Below are positions 25,746 to 34,938 of a stretch of 64,000 nt of DNA, piece by piece. Below the pieces are notes generated by a model. The model was not told the origin of the DNA, did not search any database, and saw nothing but the letters and a program-made list of their open reading frames with translations. This DNA is from CAVQBL01 sp963710715 (GTDB lineage Bacteria; Pseudomonadota; Gammaproteobacteria; DSM-16500). A program made the translations under genes and the position numbers. Numbering within the stretch: the first letter of the stretch is position 1; every line of letters begins with the position of its first letter. The DNA lies in the NCBI GenBank assembly GCA_963710715.1, contig CAVQBL010000016.1, positions 1 to 64,000 of the forward strand. The letters run 5' to 3'.

Positions 25746-27032
25746 TTACGCCATCTCCCTCGCTGCTGCCAACATGCTCAAGCGCGCAATCACACCATAA
25801 GCATAAAATCGATTTTGACATTCACCGGGTGCAGCATTTGGAGGCGGATCACACGTTTTAGCAAATGGCAATGGCTCAAACTGCATGCCTGGAGAATTTA
25901 AATTTTCATCTATGCCACGTTCTTTATGCACGCGATAAAAACCACCGACTACGCGCTGTCCCCATAAATACACGACGGGTTCTGCAACTGCATTATCAAT
26001 GCCCCACGTTTCAAATGAGTGAACGCCTTCCTGAATGATAACACTCTGCACTGTTTGACCACCTTTCGATTTTGCCATGCTCGTACGTTGCTTGCGATTT
26101 AATGAACGCAATTCATCAGCATTTTTTACCATCATGACTGCCATTCCATACGTGCCCGCATTGGCTTTTACTACGATATAAGGTGGATAAGGAATTTTAT
26201 ATTCTGCATATTTTTTTTGTACCGCTGTCAGTAATTTTTCAACACTGGATATTAAGCATTCTTCGCCTTCGCGGCGCATAAAATCCACTCCGTCACAACG
26301 TTGAAATAAGGGTGTAATTAACCAAGGATCGATTTCAACCAGCTCAGCAAATTGCTGGCTCTCTTGTGCATAAAAATTAAAATGTTCGGATTTCAAACGT
26401 TGACTCCAACCCAATTTTACCGACGGCAAAACCGGCTGAGATAAATTTTTTAAAATATCAGGCACACCTGCTGATAAATCATTATTTAATAAAATAACAT
26501 CCGGAATAAAATCACTGACTTTCATTAAATCGCGTTCGCGTGTAATTGCTTCAACAATAATTTTTTCGCCATTGTTTAAAGTAATGGTTCGTATTTCTTC
26601 CGCATCGGGGAAAAGAGAACCTACACGCACCAGAAATCCAGCGCCAAGCAAAATTTCACACAACGCGCGAATATTTTCCCAATAAAAAACATTACGCGTG
26701 TGATCTTCTGGAATAAGCAAAATATGTTTTGCCGCTGGAGCAAATTGATGAATCGCAATTTTTGCAGCACGGATAGAAAGCGGTAAAAAAGCGGGATTTA
26801 AACTAAGATTATTAAATCCTGCAGGAAATAAATTCATATCAACAGGAGCTAATTTAAAACCGGCGTTGCGTAAATCCACAGAACCATAAACAGGAGCAGG
26901 ATATTTTTGCCATTGCAATTGCAACCACGTTTCAATTTCTTGTTGCTTATTGAGAAATTGTTTTTCTAAAAAATTTAACGGGCCGGTTAGCGCCGTTTTT
27001 AAATGCGGAGTTTGATCAATGTTACTTTGCAT
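25746..27032 (-). CDS. gshA: Glutamate-cysteine ligase, Acidithiobacillus/proteobacterial type
   Basis: Makes gamma-glutamylcysteine, the first step of glutathione synthesis. The 428-aa protein belongs to the GshA class first described in Acidithiobacillus ferrooxidans, which differs from E. coli GshA. It shows PVYGSVDLRNAGFKLAPVD, NLFPAGFNNL, LIPEDHTRNVFYWENI, VVKANAGTYGMAVMMV and QEGVHSFETWG. This class is usual in Legionella, Coxiella and relatives. It sits between dsbD (ten bases away) and gshB, giving a thiol-redox cluster dsbD-gshA-gshB. Confidence 0.92.
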   Translation of the reverse strand: MQSNIDQTPHLKTALTGPLNFLEKQFLNKQQEIETWLQLQWQKYPAPVYGSVDLRNAGFKLAPVDMNLFPAGFNNLSLNPAFLPLSIRAAKIAIHQFAPAAKHILLIPEDHTRNVFYWENIRALCEILLGAGFLVRVGSLFPDAEEIRTITLNNGEKIIVEAITRERDLMKVSDFIPDVILLNNDLSAGVPDILKNLSQPVLPSVKLGWSQRLKSEHFNFYAQESQQFAELVEIDPWLITPLFQRCDGVDFMRREGEECLISSVEKLLTAVQKKYAEYKIPYPPYIVVKANAGTYGMAVMMVKNADELRSLNRKQRTSMAKSKGGQTVQSVIIQEGVHSFETWGIDNAVAEPVVYLWGQRVVGGFYRVHKERGIDENLNSPGMQFEPLPFAKTCDPPPNAAPGECQNRFYAYGVIARLSMLAAAREMA

Positions 27033-27041
27033 TCGATTTCC

Positions 27042-28799
27042 TTAGCCAAGCGTCTGCGCAAAGCCAAGAAATTCTTTCGCATCCACTTCACCCGCGATGG
27101 ATTGCACAAGACCTCCTTCGCGATTAAAAAATAAAACGGTAGGCGGTGCGATCACATTAAAACGTTTTAGCAATGCTTGATCAAATCCGTTATTATCTGT
27201 CACATTCGCTCTCAACAACACGAAATCTTGGAGCGCACGTTTTACTTTAGGATGAGTGAAAACCGTGTTGTCCATCGTAATACACGATGCGCACCAGTCT
27301 GCATAAAAATCGATAATGACAGGCTTTCCATCTGCTTTTGCTATTTCTAATTGCTGATTTAACTGTGACATATCTTGCAATACAGTGAATGAGAGATTTC
27401 TCTCGCGTGCTAATTGATAATTAAAAAATTTCACTCCTGCTAAAGGACGAAATGGATCTGAGTTTCCTAACACTGCACCCACCATTAAAACTGTCGCATA
27501 CATTAAACAGACTAAACCTATTCCTTTATTTAATCGGGTCAAATGACTGTGCGCCGTATTAAACGCGCCCATAAAAACAGCAGAACCTACAAATAAGGCT
27601 GCCCATAACAATAAGGTAACTGTACCTGGCAATATCCGACCTAACATTAAAATGGCTAAGCCTAGCATTAAAACGCCACAGAATTTTTTAATTCCTTCCA
27701 TCCAAGGGCCGGCTTTTGGCAACAATTTCCCAGCTGAAACACCTATCAATAAAAGCGGTATACCCATGCCTAGACCTAAAGCCAACAATGCAACGCCTCC
27801 AAGAATCACATTCCCACTTTCAGCGATATAAGCAAGCACACCGACTAGAGGGGCACTGACACAAGGTGAAACAATCAGTGCTGAAAGGGCACCCATTAAA
27901 AATACGCTTATATAGGTTCCACCTTTTTGTTTGTTACTCCATGTTGTTACACGTTGTTGAACACTTCTTGGCAAACTTAATTCATAAAAGCCAAAGAGTG
28001 ATAATGCTAATAATACGAATAAGCCACTGAATAATAGGATTACCCAGGGTTTTTGGAATTGAACTTGTAGACTACCTCCAAGAGAAGCAACCATCATTCC
28101 CGCCGCTGCATACATTAAAGCCATTCCCAGAACATAGGTAAGTGATAAGAAAAATGCTTTCGATGTCGTGATGGATTTACCTTGCCCGACAATAATACTA
28201 GAGAGAATAGGAACCATAGGTAACACACAAGGAGTAAACGCCAATAAAATTCCCAAGCCCAAAAAGCTTAAAAGAATCAATATGGGATGCCCCCCCATCA
28301 ATAAATTGGCTACCTTTTGATGATTTGAAGCCACTCGTTTTGCATTGGCATGATTGGTTACAACAGGCTTGTTATCCCCTGATATATTTAATGAAATATA
28401 TTTTTTAAGTGGTGGATAGCAAAACCCATCTTCAGAACACCCTTGATAACTGACCCCTAAAACCAGCTGACCCTCTGAACCAACCAAAGAAACAGGAACC
28501 TGAAGCGATCCCGTATAAGTTTGGTAATTGCCACGAATACTGTCTTGTTTCGCATGGCCCTCTGGCAACGCAACTGCTCCAATTTTCACTTTGCTGGTGG
28601 GTGCGGGAGTAAAGGTAAATTGATCTTTATAAAGGTAATAGCCGGGCGCCATCTCCCATTTTAAAACTAATTGATTGTTTTTATTCAAAGAACTGGAGAA
28701 GACGAATGCTTGATCTGCGGATAAAGGTTTTTGCATTTCTTCTGCGTGCCCCACAGAAACCATGAAAATTAGCAGAATACTTAATAGGATGCGTAACAT
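27042..28799 (-). CDS. dsbD: Thiol:disulfide interchange protein DsbD
   Basis: Transfers electrons from cytosolic thioredoxin across the inner membrane to periplasmic DsbC/DsbE. The 585-aa protein has a signal peptide (LRILLSILLIFMVSVGHAEE), an N-terminal alpha domain with Cys pair (YQGCSEDGFCYPP), about eight membrane helices with cysteines in AFTPCVLPMVPIL and IVSPCVSAPLVG, and a C-terminal thioredoxin domain with DWCASC. ATG 28799 has AGAGG nine to ten bases upstream; the in-frame ATG at 28820 does not. First gene of the dsbD-gshA-gshB series. Confidence 0.95.
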   Translation of the reverse strand: MLRILLSILLIFMVSVGHAEEMQKPLSADQAFVFSSSLNKNNQLVLKWEMAPGYYLYKDQFTFTPAPTSKVKIGAVALPEGHAKQDSIRGNYQTYTGSLQVPVSLVGSEGQLVLGVSYQGCSEDGFCYPPLKKYISLNISGDNKPVVTNHANAKRVASNHQKVANLLMGGHPILILLSFLGLGILLAFTPCVLPMVPILSSIIVGQGKSITTSKAFFLSLTYVLGMALMYAAAGMMVASLGGSLQVQFQKPWVILLFSGLFVLLALSLFGFYELSLPRSVQQRVTTWSNKQKGGTYISVFLMGALSALIVSPCVSAPLVGVLAYIAESGNVILGGVALLALGLGMGIPLLLIGVSAGKLLPKAGPWMEGIKKFCGVLMLGLAILMLGRILPGTVTLLLWAALFVGSAVFMGAFNTAHSHLTRLNKGIGLVCLMYATVLMVGAVLGNSDPFRPLAGVKFFNYQLARERNLSFTVLQDMSQLNQQLEIAKADGKPVIIDFYADWCASCITMDNTVFTHPKVKRALQDFVLLRANVTDNNGFDQALLKRFNVIAPPTVLFFNREGGLVQSIAGEVDAKEFLGFAQTLG

Positions 28800-28932
28800 T
28801 AAAATTAATCCTCTTACCATTCATATATTATAGAGCAGTAATATAACATTTTTATTCTAATTCGGCAGTAGCTTGGTAATTCTTTGGTAATTCTTGACTC
28901 TCTCACAATTATCGCTATTATCCATCTGCCCC

Positions 28933-28960
28933 CTTGAGAACACTATTTTTATCCCCATAT
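28933..28960 (+). promoter_or_regulatory. Sigma-32 (RpoH) heat-shock promoter of groESL
   Basis: CTTGAGA at 28933-28939, a 13-base spacer, and CCCCATAT at 28953-28960 fit the sigma-32 consensus CTTGAAA-N13-CCCCATNT with one mismatch. It lies 76 bases before the groES ATG. Confidence 0.85.
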
Positions 28961-29036
28961 TAGAGAACAGGGTAGAGTGGTAAGTTTACCTCAGTAAGCC
29001 CCCGTGTTTCATATGTTAATTAGGAGAACTATTATT

Positions 29037-29345
29037 ATGAGCAAGAAAATGTCTAAAAAAATTCGTCCTTTATCGGACCGGATCGTTGTTGAACCCCGTG
29101 AACTTGAAACCAAAACGGCTGGCGGAATCGTCATTCCTGATACTGCAGATAAAGACAAGCCAATGCAAGGCACTGTTATTGCGATTGGCAACGGTAAGTA
29201 TATCGATGGCAAACTGCAACCCCTGCAAGTCAAAGTGGGTGACAAGATATTGTTTGGCAAATATGCTGGAACCAACGTCAAACTAGACGACCAAGAATAC
29301 CTCGTCATGCGTGAAGAAGATGTCATGGGCGTTCTGGAAGAATAA
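29037..29345 (+). CDS. groES: 10-kDa co-chaperonin GroES
   Basis: Caps the GroEL ring during protein folding. The 102-aa protein has IRPLSDRIVVEP, the mobile loop (ETKTAGGIVIPDTADKDKP) and YAGTNVKLDDQEYLVMREEDVMGV. The frame is open from 29004, but ATG 29037 has TAGGAG upstream and matches the family start. Transcribed from the sigma-32 promoter at 28933 with groEL 40 bases behind. The gene is intact, unlike groEL. Confidence 0.97.
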   Translation: MSKKMSKKIRPLSDRIVVEPRELETKTAGGIVIPDTADKDKPMQGTVIAIGNGKYIDGKLQPLQVKVGDKILFGKYAGTNVKLDDQEYLVMREEDVMGVLEE

Positions 29346-29385
29346 TCGCATACTTATTTTTAATGTTAATTAAGAGGAAAAAATT

Positions 29386-31045
29386 ATGGCAGCTAAAGAA
29401 TTACGATTTGCTGAAGAAGCTCGCCAATTAATGCTGGCAGGTGTTAATGAACTTGCCAATGCAGTACAAATTACCATGGGTCCACGTGGTCGCAATGTGG
29501 TAATCGACAAATCCTTCGGCGCACCTACCGTAACCAAAGACGGTGTATCCGTTGCGAAAGAAATTGAATTTAAAGACAAATTCAAAAACATGGGCGCACA
29601 AATGGTTAAAGAAGTGGCGTCACAAACTTCTGACGAAGCTGGCGATGGCACAACAACCGCAACCGTATTGGCACGTCAAATTTTGGTAGAAGGCCTCAAA
29701 GCAGTTGTTGCTGGTTTCAACCCAATGGATTTGAAACGCGGCATTGATAAAGCAGTTGCTGCTGCAGTTGACAGAGTTGAAAAAATTATCCGTTCCTTGC
29801 AAAGATGACAAAGCAATTGCGCAAGTCGGCACCATTTCTGCTAACTCCGATGAATCCATCGGTCGCATTATTGCTGATGCAATGGCTAAAGTGGGTAAAG
29901 AAGGCGTTATCACTGTTGAAGAAGGTTCTGGCTTAGACAATGAATTAGATGTAGTTGAAGGTATGCAATTTGATCGCGGTTATCTCTCACCTTACTTCAT
30001 CACCAATCAACAAAACATGTCTGCTGAATTGGAAAATCCATTCATCCTGATCGTCGACAAGAAAATTTCTTCTATTCGTGATTTATTGCCAGTGCTTGAA
30101 GCAGTTGCAAAATCCGGCCGTTCATTGTTAATCATTGCTGAAGATGTTGAAGGTGAAGCATTAGCAACTCTAGTTGTTAACCACATGCGCGGCATTGTGA
30201 AAGTATGCGCAGTGAAAGCACCTGGATTTGGTGATCGTCGTAAAGAAATGTTGCAAGACATTGCTACTCTTAACCAAAGCGCAAGTGATTGCTGAAGAAG
30301 TGGGCCGCACATTAGAATCCGCTACTTTAAAAGATCTTGGGTTCTGCCAAGCGTATTCATGTCACCAAAGACAACACCACAATCATTGATGGCGCTGGTG
30401 AGAAAAAAGAAATTCAAGACACGCATCACGCAATTGCGTGCACGTGTTGAAGAAACAACTTCTGATTACGATCGTGAAAAATTGCAAGAACGCGTTGCTA
30501 AATTAGCTGGCGGTGTTGCTGTCATCAAAGTCGGTGCGGGTTCTGAAATTGAAATGAAAGAAAAGAAAGCACGCGTTGAAGATGCATTGCACGCAACTCG
30601 TGCTGCGGTTGAAGAAGGCGTTGTTCCTGGCGGCGGCGTTGCACTTGATTCGTGTCATGCAAGCAGTCAAGAATCTTAAAGGTGAAAATGAAGCACAAAA
30701 CATGGGCATTCAATTCATCCGTAAAGCGCTGGAAGCTCCATTACGTCAAATCGTTGCAAACGCTGGTTATGAAGCCTCTGTCATCGTGAATAAAGTCATC
30801 GAAGGCAAAGGCTAACTATGGTTTCAATGCTGCAACCGGTGAATATGGCGACATGCTTGAGATGGGTATTTTGGATCCTACCAAAGTAACTCGTACTGCA
30901 TTACAACACGCTGCTTCAGTTGCTGGCATGATGATCACCACAGAATGCATGATCACTGAACTTCCAAAAGAAGAAGGTGAAGGCATGCCATGCTGGTGGT
31001 ATGGGCGGCATGGGTGGAATGGGCGGTATGGGTGGCATGATGTAA
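29386..31045 (+). CDS. groEL: 60-kDa chaperonin GroEL, frame broken by seven single-base insertions
   Basis: The reading frame starts MAAKELRFAEEARQLMLAGVN and ends in the GGM-rich tail (GGMGGMGGMGGMM) with TAA at 31043. In between it changes frame seven times, each time by +1: near 29785 (A run), 30272 (TTAACC), 30340 (GGG), 30418, 30647 (CTTGATT), 30813 (GGCTAAC) and 30991 (CCATGCT). Removing one base at each site gives 551 codons of continuous, well-conserved GroEL, including DGTTTATVLA, PGFGDRRK and ATRAAVEEGVVPGGG. GroEL is essential, so sequencing or assembly error is the likeliest reason; decay of a redundant copy is the alternative. SD: GAGGAAAAAATTATG. Confidence 0.93.
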
Positions 31046-31076
31046 TCCATCTGTTTTACCGGCTGCAAAATTAAAA

Positions 31077-31100
31077 CCCCGCTCTCGCGGGGTTTTTTTT
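31077..31100 (+). terminator. Rho-independent terminator of groESL
   Basis: CCCCGC-TCTC-GCGGGG followed by eight T, 31 bases after the groEL stop. Confidence 0.92.
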
Positions 31101-31130
31101 GCGGAGAAGAAAACTCTGCGCCACTTGATT

Positions 31131-31154
31131 TGTATATACAATGGTATATACCAT
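31131..31154. promoter_or_regulatory. Tandem palindromes upstream of brnT, probable BrnA operators
   Basis: TGTATATACA (31131-31140) and ATGGTATATACCAT (31141-31154) are two perfect palindromes side by side, ending five bases before the brnT start. BrnTA modules are autoregulated by the antitoxin complex, so these are the likely binding sites. Inference. Confidence 0.5.
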
Positions 31155-31158
31155 AAAC

Positions 31159-31320
31159 ATGAAATTCGAATGGGATAATAATAAAAACGAAATTAACATA
31201 CAGCGCCACGGAATTGATTTCCACGATGCTGCTTCAATATTTGAATATCCCATGCTAATAAAAACAGATACCCAAAAGAATTATGGTGAAAACCGATTAG
31301 TGGGGGCTGAACTAATATGA
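31159..31320 (+). pseudogene. brnT: Truncated BrnT toxin
   Basis: BrnT is the RelE-fold ribonuclease toxin of a type II toxin-antitoxin pair. The frame encodes only 53 aa: MKFEWDNNKNEINIQRHGIDF, then DAASIFEYP, then NYGENRLVGAELI and stop. The N-terminal half matches BrnT closely (EWD-NK-N-KHGI-F-A). The C-terminal half, with the RIISAR-type strand and catalytic Arg/His residues, is missing. The 3' end still overlaps brnA by ATGA, so an internal deletion rather than a nonsense mutation is likely. The toxin is probably inactive. It was too short for normal gene calling. Confidence 0.7.
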
Positions 31321-31622
31321 CCAAATTGCGTCAAAAAAATGATGAAGGCATAAATTATGAGGACATCCCTGCTACAACCCAAGAATTTTGGGAAGATGCT
31401 GAAGTATTTATGCCTCAGCATAAAGTACATATTTCATTGCGGCTCGATGAAAACATTATTGAGTATTTCAAGCAAGAAGGCAGCGGCTATCAATCCAGAA
31501 TAAACGCTGTTTTAAAAGCTTATGTGAATACACATTCTCGTCATCAACTATCCGTTAAAGAAGCAGGAAGCAATATAGGGCATAAACGTATATCAAAGCA
31601 GCGGAAAAATAAGAATCGTTAA
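31317..31622 (+). CDS. brnA: BrnA-type antitoxin
   Basis: A 101-aa antitoxin with the BrnA motif: VHISLRLDENIIEYFKQEGSGYQSRINAVLKAYV (residues ~43-76), a ribbon-helix-helix dimer that binds both BrnT and DNA. The N-terminal part (EFWEDAEVFMPQHK) is the toxin-contact segment. It overlaps the truncated brnT by four bases. With the toxin cut short it may persist as a repressor of its own promoter or as an anti-addiction orphan. Confidence 0.85.
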   Translation: MTKLRQKNDEGINYEDIPATTQEFWEDAEVFMPQHKVHISLRLDENIIEYFKQEGSGYQSRINAVLKAYVNTHSRHQLSVKEAGSNIGHKRISKQRKNKNR

Positions 31623-31649
31623 CTCCTCACAAAATCCAAGGCCTTTTGA

Positions 31650-31670
31650 CCGATTAAATATTTTAATCGG
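31650..31670. repeat. Hairpin after brnA
   Basis: CCGATTAAA-TAT-TTTAATCGG is a perfect 9-bp stem 28 bases after the brnA stop. It may act as a weak bidirectional terminator; no T-run is present. Confidence 0.45.
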
Positions 31671-31783
31671 CTCACATTAATTACAATTGCTGATCAAATA
31701 GCTTCTCAGTTCACGGAAGAATTGCTTTTTTCACCCCTAATAATATCCTTTATTGCAACTCTAATTCAAAAAAGGAAGGAGAA

Positions 31784-31885
31784 ATGGAAATAGTAAATAG
31801 ATTTTTCCATACAATCGATAAAAAGCTACTTAATCTCAAGAAAGCAGCCCAAATAGAGCGGCAATCCCGCGAGTCAATCCCATAA
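31784..31885 (+). CDS. Possible 33-aa small ORF with a very strong ribosome binding site
   Basis: The sequence AAGGAAGGAG lies three bases before ATG 31784. The frame reads MEIVNRFFHTIDKKLLNLKK and stops at 31885. It overlaps the 3' end of the convergent M50 protease gene. No family is recognised. It may be a real small protein, the 5' remnant of a lost gene, or chance. Confidence 0.22.
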   Translation: MEIVNRFFHTIDKKLLNLKKAAQIERQSRESIP

Positions 31886-32486
31886 TAATAGGAGCAATCA
31901 GATTAAAAAGGACGCCGGTTAACATCAGTAGAATTAAAATAAAGAATCCATACGGTTCAAGTCGATACAAATACCAAGAAATTTTGCCCGGCAATATATT
32001 ATAAAGTGCACGACCACCATCTAAAGGAGGAATGGGAAAGCAATTTAATACACCCAATACAACATTAATCCAGATTCCCGCTTCTCCCATGTAGATAAGC
32101 GGCACGCCCAACCAATCATTGAGATAAAAACCCATTTTAGCAATAGCTGCCCAAATCAACGCCATTAAAAAATTAGATAAGGGTCCTGCCAATGAAACAA
32201 TTGCCATATCCACTCGCGGATTACGCATGTTGCGCGCATCCACTGGAACCGGTTTCGCCCAACCAAAGATAAAATTGCTAAACAGTAACAAAAGCAAGGG
32301 AACAACAATCGTCCCCATCAAATCAATATGTTTTAATGGATTAAGCGTCAAACGACCCGATAGCCGCGCTGTTTGATCGCCAAATTTAGATGCAACCCAT
32401 CCATGTGCAACTTCGTGCACAGTGACAGCAAATAATACTGGCAATGCCCAAACTGCTATTTTTTGTAAATTACTGAGTTCAACCAT
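31836..32486 (-). CDS. Site-2 protease family (M50) membrane metalloprotease
   Basis: A 216-aa protein made of about six membrane helices. HEVAHGWVASKFG near residue 24 has the HExxH zinc motif, and NCFPIPPLDGGRAL near residue 150 provides the third ligand (NxxPxxxLDG). No PDZ domain is present, so it is the short Rip/YwhC-like group of unknown substrate. Monocistronic; the start is about 80 bases from the divergent ZIP transporter gene. Confidence 0.9.
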   Translation of the reverse strand: MVELSNLQKIAVWALPVLFAVTVHEVAHGWVASKFGDQTARLSGRLTLNPLKHIDLMGTIVVPLLLLLFSNFIFGWAKPVPVDARNMRNPRVDMAIVSLAGPLSNFLMALIWAAIAKMGFYLNDWLGVPLIYMGEAGIWINVVLGVLNCFPIPPLDGGRALYNILPGKISWYLYRLEPYGFFILILLMLTGVLFNLIAPIIMGLTRGIAALFGLLS

Positions 32487-32568
32487 AGTTATGGAGTATC
32501 TAAAATAATCGTCGGGTTCTCAAGGAAAATTTGTTATTATTCTTTAAAATATGTAGGGGCGCACGCAC

Positions 32569-33333
32569 GTGTCACTGATTTTTTATAAAACCATAGCAGG
32601 CATAGTGATCCTCATCACCAGCCTTGCTACGGTTATTTATCCCATCAAAGTACGCGCACATCCTAAACACCATTTTTTTTTAGAATTGGGTGATGCACTG
32701 GCGAGCGGTATTTTTTTAGGCGCTGCATTATTCCACATGCTGCCGGATGCGACTCGAGAATTTACAAAAATTTTCGGAGATAATCATTATCCTCTTGCAG
32801 AATTATTTTGTGCTGCGGGCTTTTTAATTTTACTGTTCCTCGAAAGGCTGTCACAACATAGCCATAAAGAACAATCCAAGAATACTATCCCCTGCATTCT
32901 CGCACTGATTTTAATTATTCATGCTCTAATTGAAGGCGCAGCTCTCGGAGTCAACACCACTGTTTCAACTGCCTTAGTGATTTTTATTGCTATTATTGCT
33001 CACAAAGGTTCAGAAAGTTTTGCCTTAGCCGTCATTTTAAATCGCAGCAGCATGACTTTGACACAAATCATCACCATTATTGGATTATTTTCAATCATGA
33101 CGCCCTTGGGCATTCTATTGGGAGCTTTATTAACCGAATCGCTGCAATTCAAAACCGGCCAATTAGTCACTGCAGGATTTAATGCTTTCGCTGCTGGCAC
33201 ATTTCTTTATATGTCAACACTACATCACATCAACCACCATCAGCGCTCACACCGAGGAGAAGGCATGATTGAATTTGCAGCACTGCTCGTTGGGCTGAGT
33301 ACTATGGGTGTTGTTGCGCTGTGGGCAGTTTAG
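32569..33333 (+). CDS. ZIP-family metal transporter
   Basis: A 254-aa inner-membrane protein with about eight helices. GDALASGIFLGAALFHMLPDA (helix II), HALIEGAALGVN (helix IV with the HxxxE pattern) and IIAHKGSESFALAVIL (helix V, HKxxE) are the metal-binding motifs of ZIP proteins that bring Zn2+, Fe2+ or similar ions into the cytosol. The start is GTG 32569 with AGGGG ten bases upstream. The loop between helices III and IV is short (QHSHKEQSK). Confidence 0.87.
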   Translation: MSLIFYKTIAGIVILITSLATVIYPIKVRAHPKHHFFLELGDALASGIFLGAALFHMLPDATREFTKIFGDNHYPLAELFCAAGFLILLFLERLSQHSHKEQSKNTIPCILALILIIHALIEGAALGVNTTVSTALVIFIAIIAHKGSESFALAVILNRSSMTLTQIITIIGLFSIMTPLGILLGALLTESLQFKTGQLVTAGFNAFAAGTFLYMSTLHHINHHQRSHRGEGMIEFAALLVGLSTMGVVALWAV

Positions 33334-33367
33334 TGATGAGTTGAGAATCAGCAACTACGGTTTTGGC

Positions 33368-33529
33368 CTACCTATTAATCAATTGCATAATAAGCGTCGC
33401 GACAAATAAAATAAGAAATATAAAAAATACAATCTTAGCAATTCCCGTAGCCGCTGCGGCAATACCAGAGAAACCTAAGATACCTGCGATAATAGCAATC
33501 ACTAAAAACACAACAACCCAGTTTAACAT
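33368..33529 (-). CDS. DUF1328/YtjA family small membrane protein
   Basis: A 53-aa protein MLNWVVVFLVIAIIAGILGF, then SGIAAAATGIAKIVFFIFLILF, ending MQLINR. Two membrane helices joined by the Ala-rich SGIAAAA hinge are typical of the UPF0391/YtjA family, often induced by envelope or osmotic stress; function unknown. AAGGAG lies seven bases before the ATG. It is divergent in neither direction: mdh lies just upstream on the same strand. A longer frame on the plus strand at 33363-33659 is its shadow. Confidence 0.85.
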   Translation of the reverse strand: MLNWVVVFLVIAIIAGILGFSGIAAAATGIAKIVFFIFLILFVATLIMQLINR

Positions 33530-33550
33530 TGTAAAACTCCTTTTAAATTG

Positions 33551-34543
33551 TCATGCAGAAACCAATCCTAATTCCATCACTGCATCACGCTCAGCACGCA
33601 GCTCATTTAAAGTAAGATTAAATTTTTCTTGCCCAAAATCATTTTGTTTTAATCCATGAATGACTTTTGATTTACCACCATCCGTATGACAAGGGAATGA
33701 GAAAATCAGTCCTTCATCAACACCATATTCTCCTTGAGAACAACGCGCAACAGAATAACTCTCACCTTGTACCGTTTCATGGGAAAGGTTATAAATACTC
33801 GTAATCGCTGCATTCGCCGCAGAAGCAGCAGAGGATGCGCCACGTACTTTAATTACTTCTGCACCGCGCTTTTGTACGATAGAAATAAAATCATTCTGTA
33901 ACCATTTGAGATCAGTAATGACATCAATCACAGGTTTACCATTAATTTTAGCATGATAAAAATCAGGATATTGCGTTGATGAATGATTTCCCCAAATGGT
34001 CATCTGCGTAATTGCAGTGACATCCACATGCGCTTTTTTAGCGAGCTGTGCCCGTGCACGCAACTCATCCAATGCTGTCATTGCAAAAAAGCGTTCATTT
34101 GGAACATCGGGAGCATTATTCATTGCGATCAAACAATTGGTATTGCAAGGATTCCCAACAACCAAAATACGCACATCATCAGCAGCATTATCATTAATCG
34201 CTCGGCCTTGTGTCGTGAAAATTTTACCATTAATTTTTAATAAATCAGAACGTTCCATGCCTTCTTTACGAGGCACGGCACCCACTAACATCGCCCAATT
34301 CACATCACGCATGGCTTCATTAACATTCGATGTGCACGTAATTTTTTTCAGCAATGGAAAAGCGCAATCTTCCAACTCCATCGCTACGCCTTTTAATGAC
34401 GGAAGCGCCGCATCCAGTTCCAATAATTGCAATTCAATCTCCGTCTCTGGGCCCAACATTTGTCCTGAAGCCACACGAAAAACCAATGCATACCCAATTT
34501 GTCCCGCTGCACCCGTAATAGCAATTTTGACGCGTTTTTTCAT
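33551..34543 (-). CDS. mdh: Malate dehydrogenase
   Basis: Interconverts malate and oxaloacetate with NAD(H). The 330-aa protein is of the LDH/MDH type close to cytosolic MDH: ITGAAGQIGYALVFRVASG (Rossmann), VGAVPRKEGMERSDLL (substrate-binding Arg), GNPCNTNCLIAM, TALDELRARAQLA, and WGNHSSTQYPD with the catalytic His. The open frame begins at 34561, but MKKRVKIAITGAAGQ at 34543 matches the family and has AGGG upstream. Same class as the Legionella and Coxiella enzyme, different from E. coli Mdh. Confidence 0.95.
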   Translation of the reverse strand: MKKRVKIAITGAAGQIGYALVFRVASGQMLGPETEIELQLLELDAALPSLKGVAMELEDCAFPLLKKITCTSNVNEAMRDVNWAMLVGAVPRKEGMERSDLLKINGKIFTTQGRAINDNAADDVRILVVGNPCNTNCLIAMNNAPDVPNERFFAMTALDELRARAQLAKKAHVDVTAITQMTIWGNHSSTQYPDFYHAKINGKPVIDVITDLKWLQNDFISIVQKRGAEVIKVRGASSAASAANAAITSIYNLSHETVQGESYSVARCSQGEYGVDEGLIFSFPCHTDGGKSKVIHGLKQNDFGQEKFNLTLNELRAERDAVMELGLVSA

Positions 34544-34561
34544 AATATTTACCCTATTCAA

Positions 34562-34938
34562 GATATAAGAAATTAAGTCTCTGATATATTTTAGGAATAT
34601 GCATAAATTTCCATGAAAATAAACCCAGTATTTTCAATATGATATCATAAATTATGTAATTTGTACCAGGTTTTGACAAATTACATAAGTTTTTCACTCA
34701 CAGTTGAAAACACAGTAAGAGGAACACACGACCAGCAATGCAAAAATCTATCCCAGCATTAGAAGGAAGTCTATGTTACCCCCCCGCTTAAATATAATTA
34801 AATTAGCTATGCTAAATTGACAGAATTATTATATTAGTGTATTTTTTACTCAATTTATATTTGTTTTATTTTTATCTATCAAAGTTCCGTCTCGATTTTG
34901 AGGCTAGTAGGGCTAGGTTTTTAACGAGGAGAATAGAG
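34562..34938. other. 377-bp intergenic region with a 13-bp inverted repeat
   Basis: TTATGTAATTTGT (34652-34664) and ACAAATTACATAA (34676-34688) form a perfect inverted repeat with an 11-base spacer. The sequence following (CAAATTACATAAGTTTTTCA) resembles that at 37171-37190, next to the large palindrome. A CTTAA/TTAA pair at about 34787 has the wrong spacing for a PmrA box. No gene is seen. Confidence 0.5.

Noticed and set aside
29386..31045. Programmed ribosomal frameshifting in groEL
   Set aside because: Seven separate sites with no common slippery sequence or downstream structure; GroEL is not known to need frameshifting.
33363..33659. 98-aa plus-strand frame
   Set aside because: It is antisense to the DUF1328 gene and the mdh 3' end, which have clear family matches and ribosome sites.
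34787..34803. PmrA box before the F-box/ankyrin gene
   Set aside because: CTTAA and TTAA are present, but the period is 10 instead of 11 bp and no -10 box lies at 11-12 nt.
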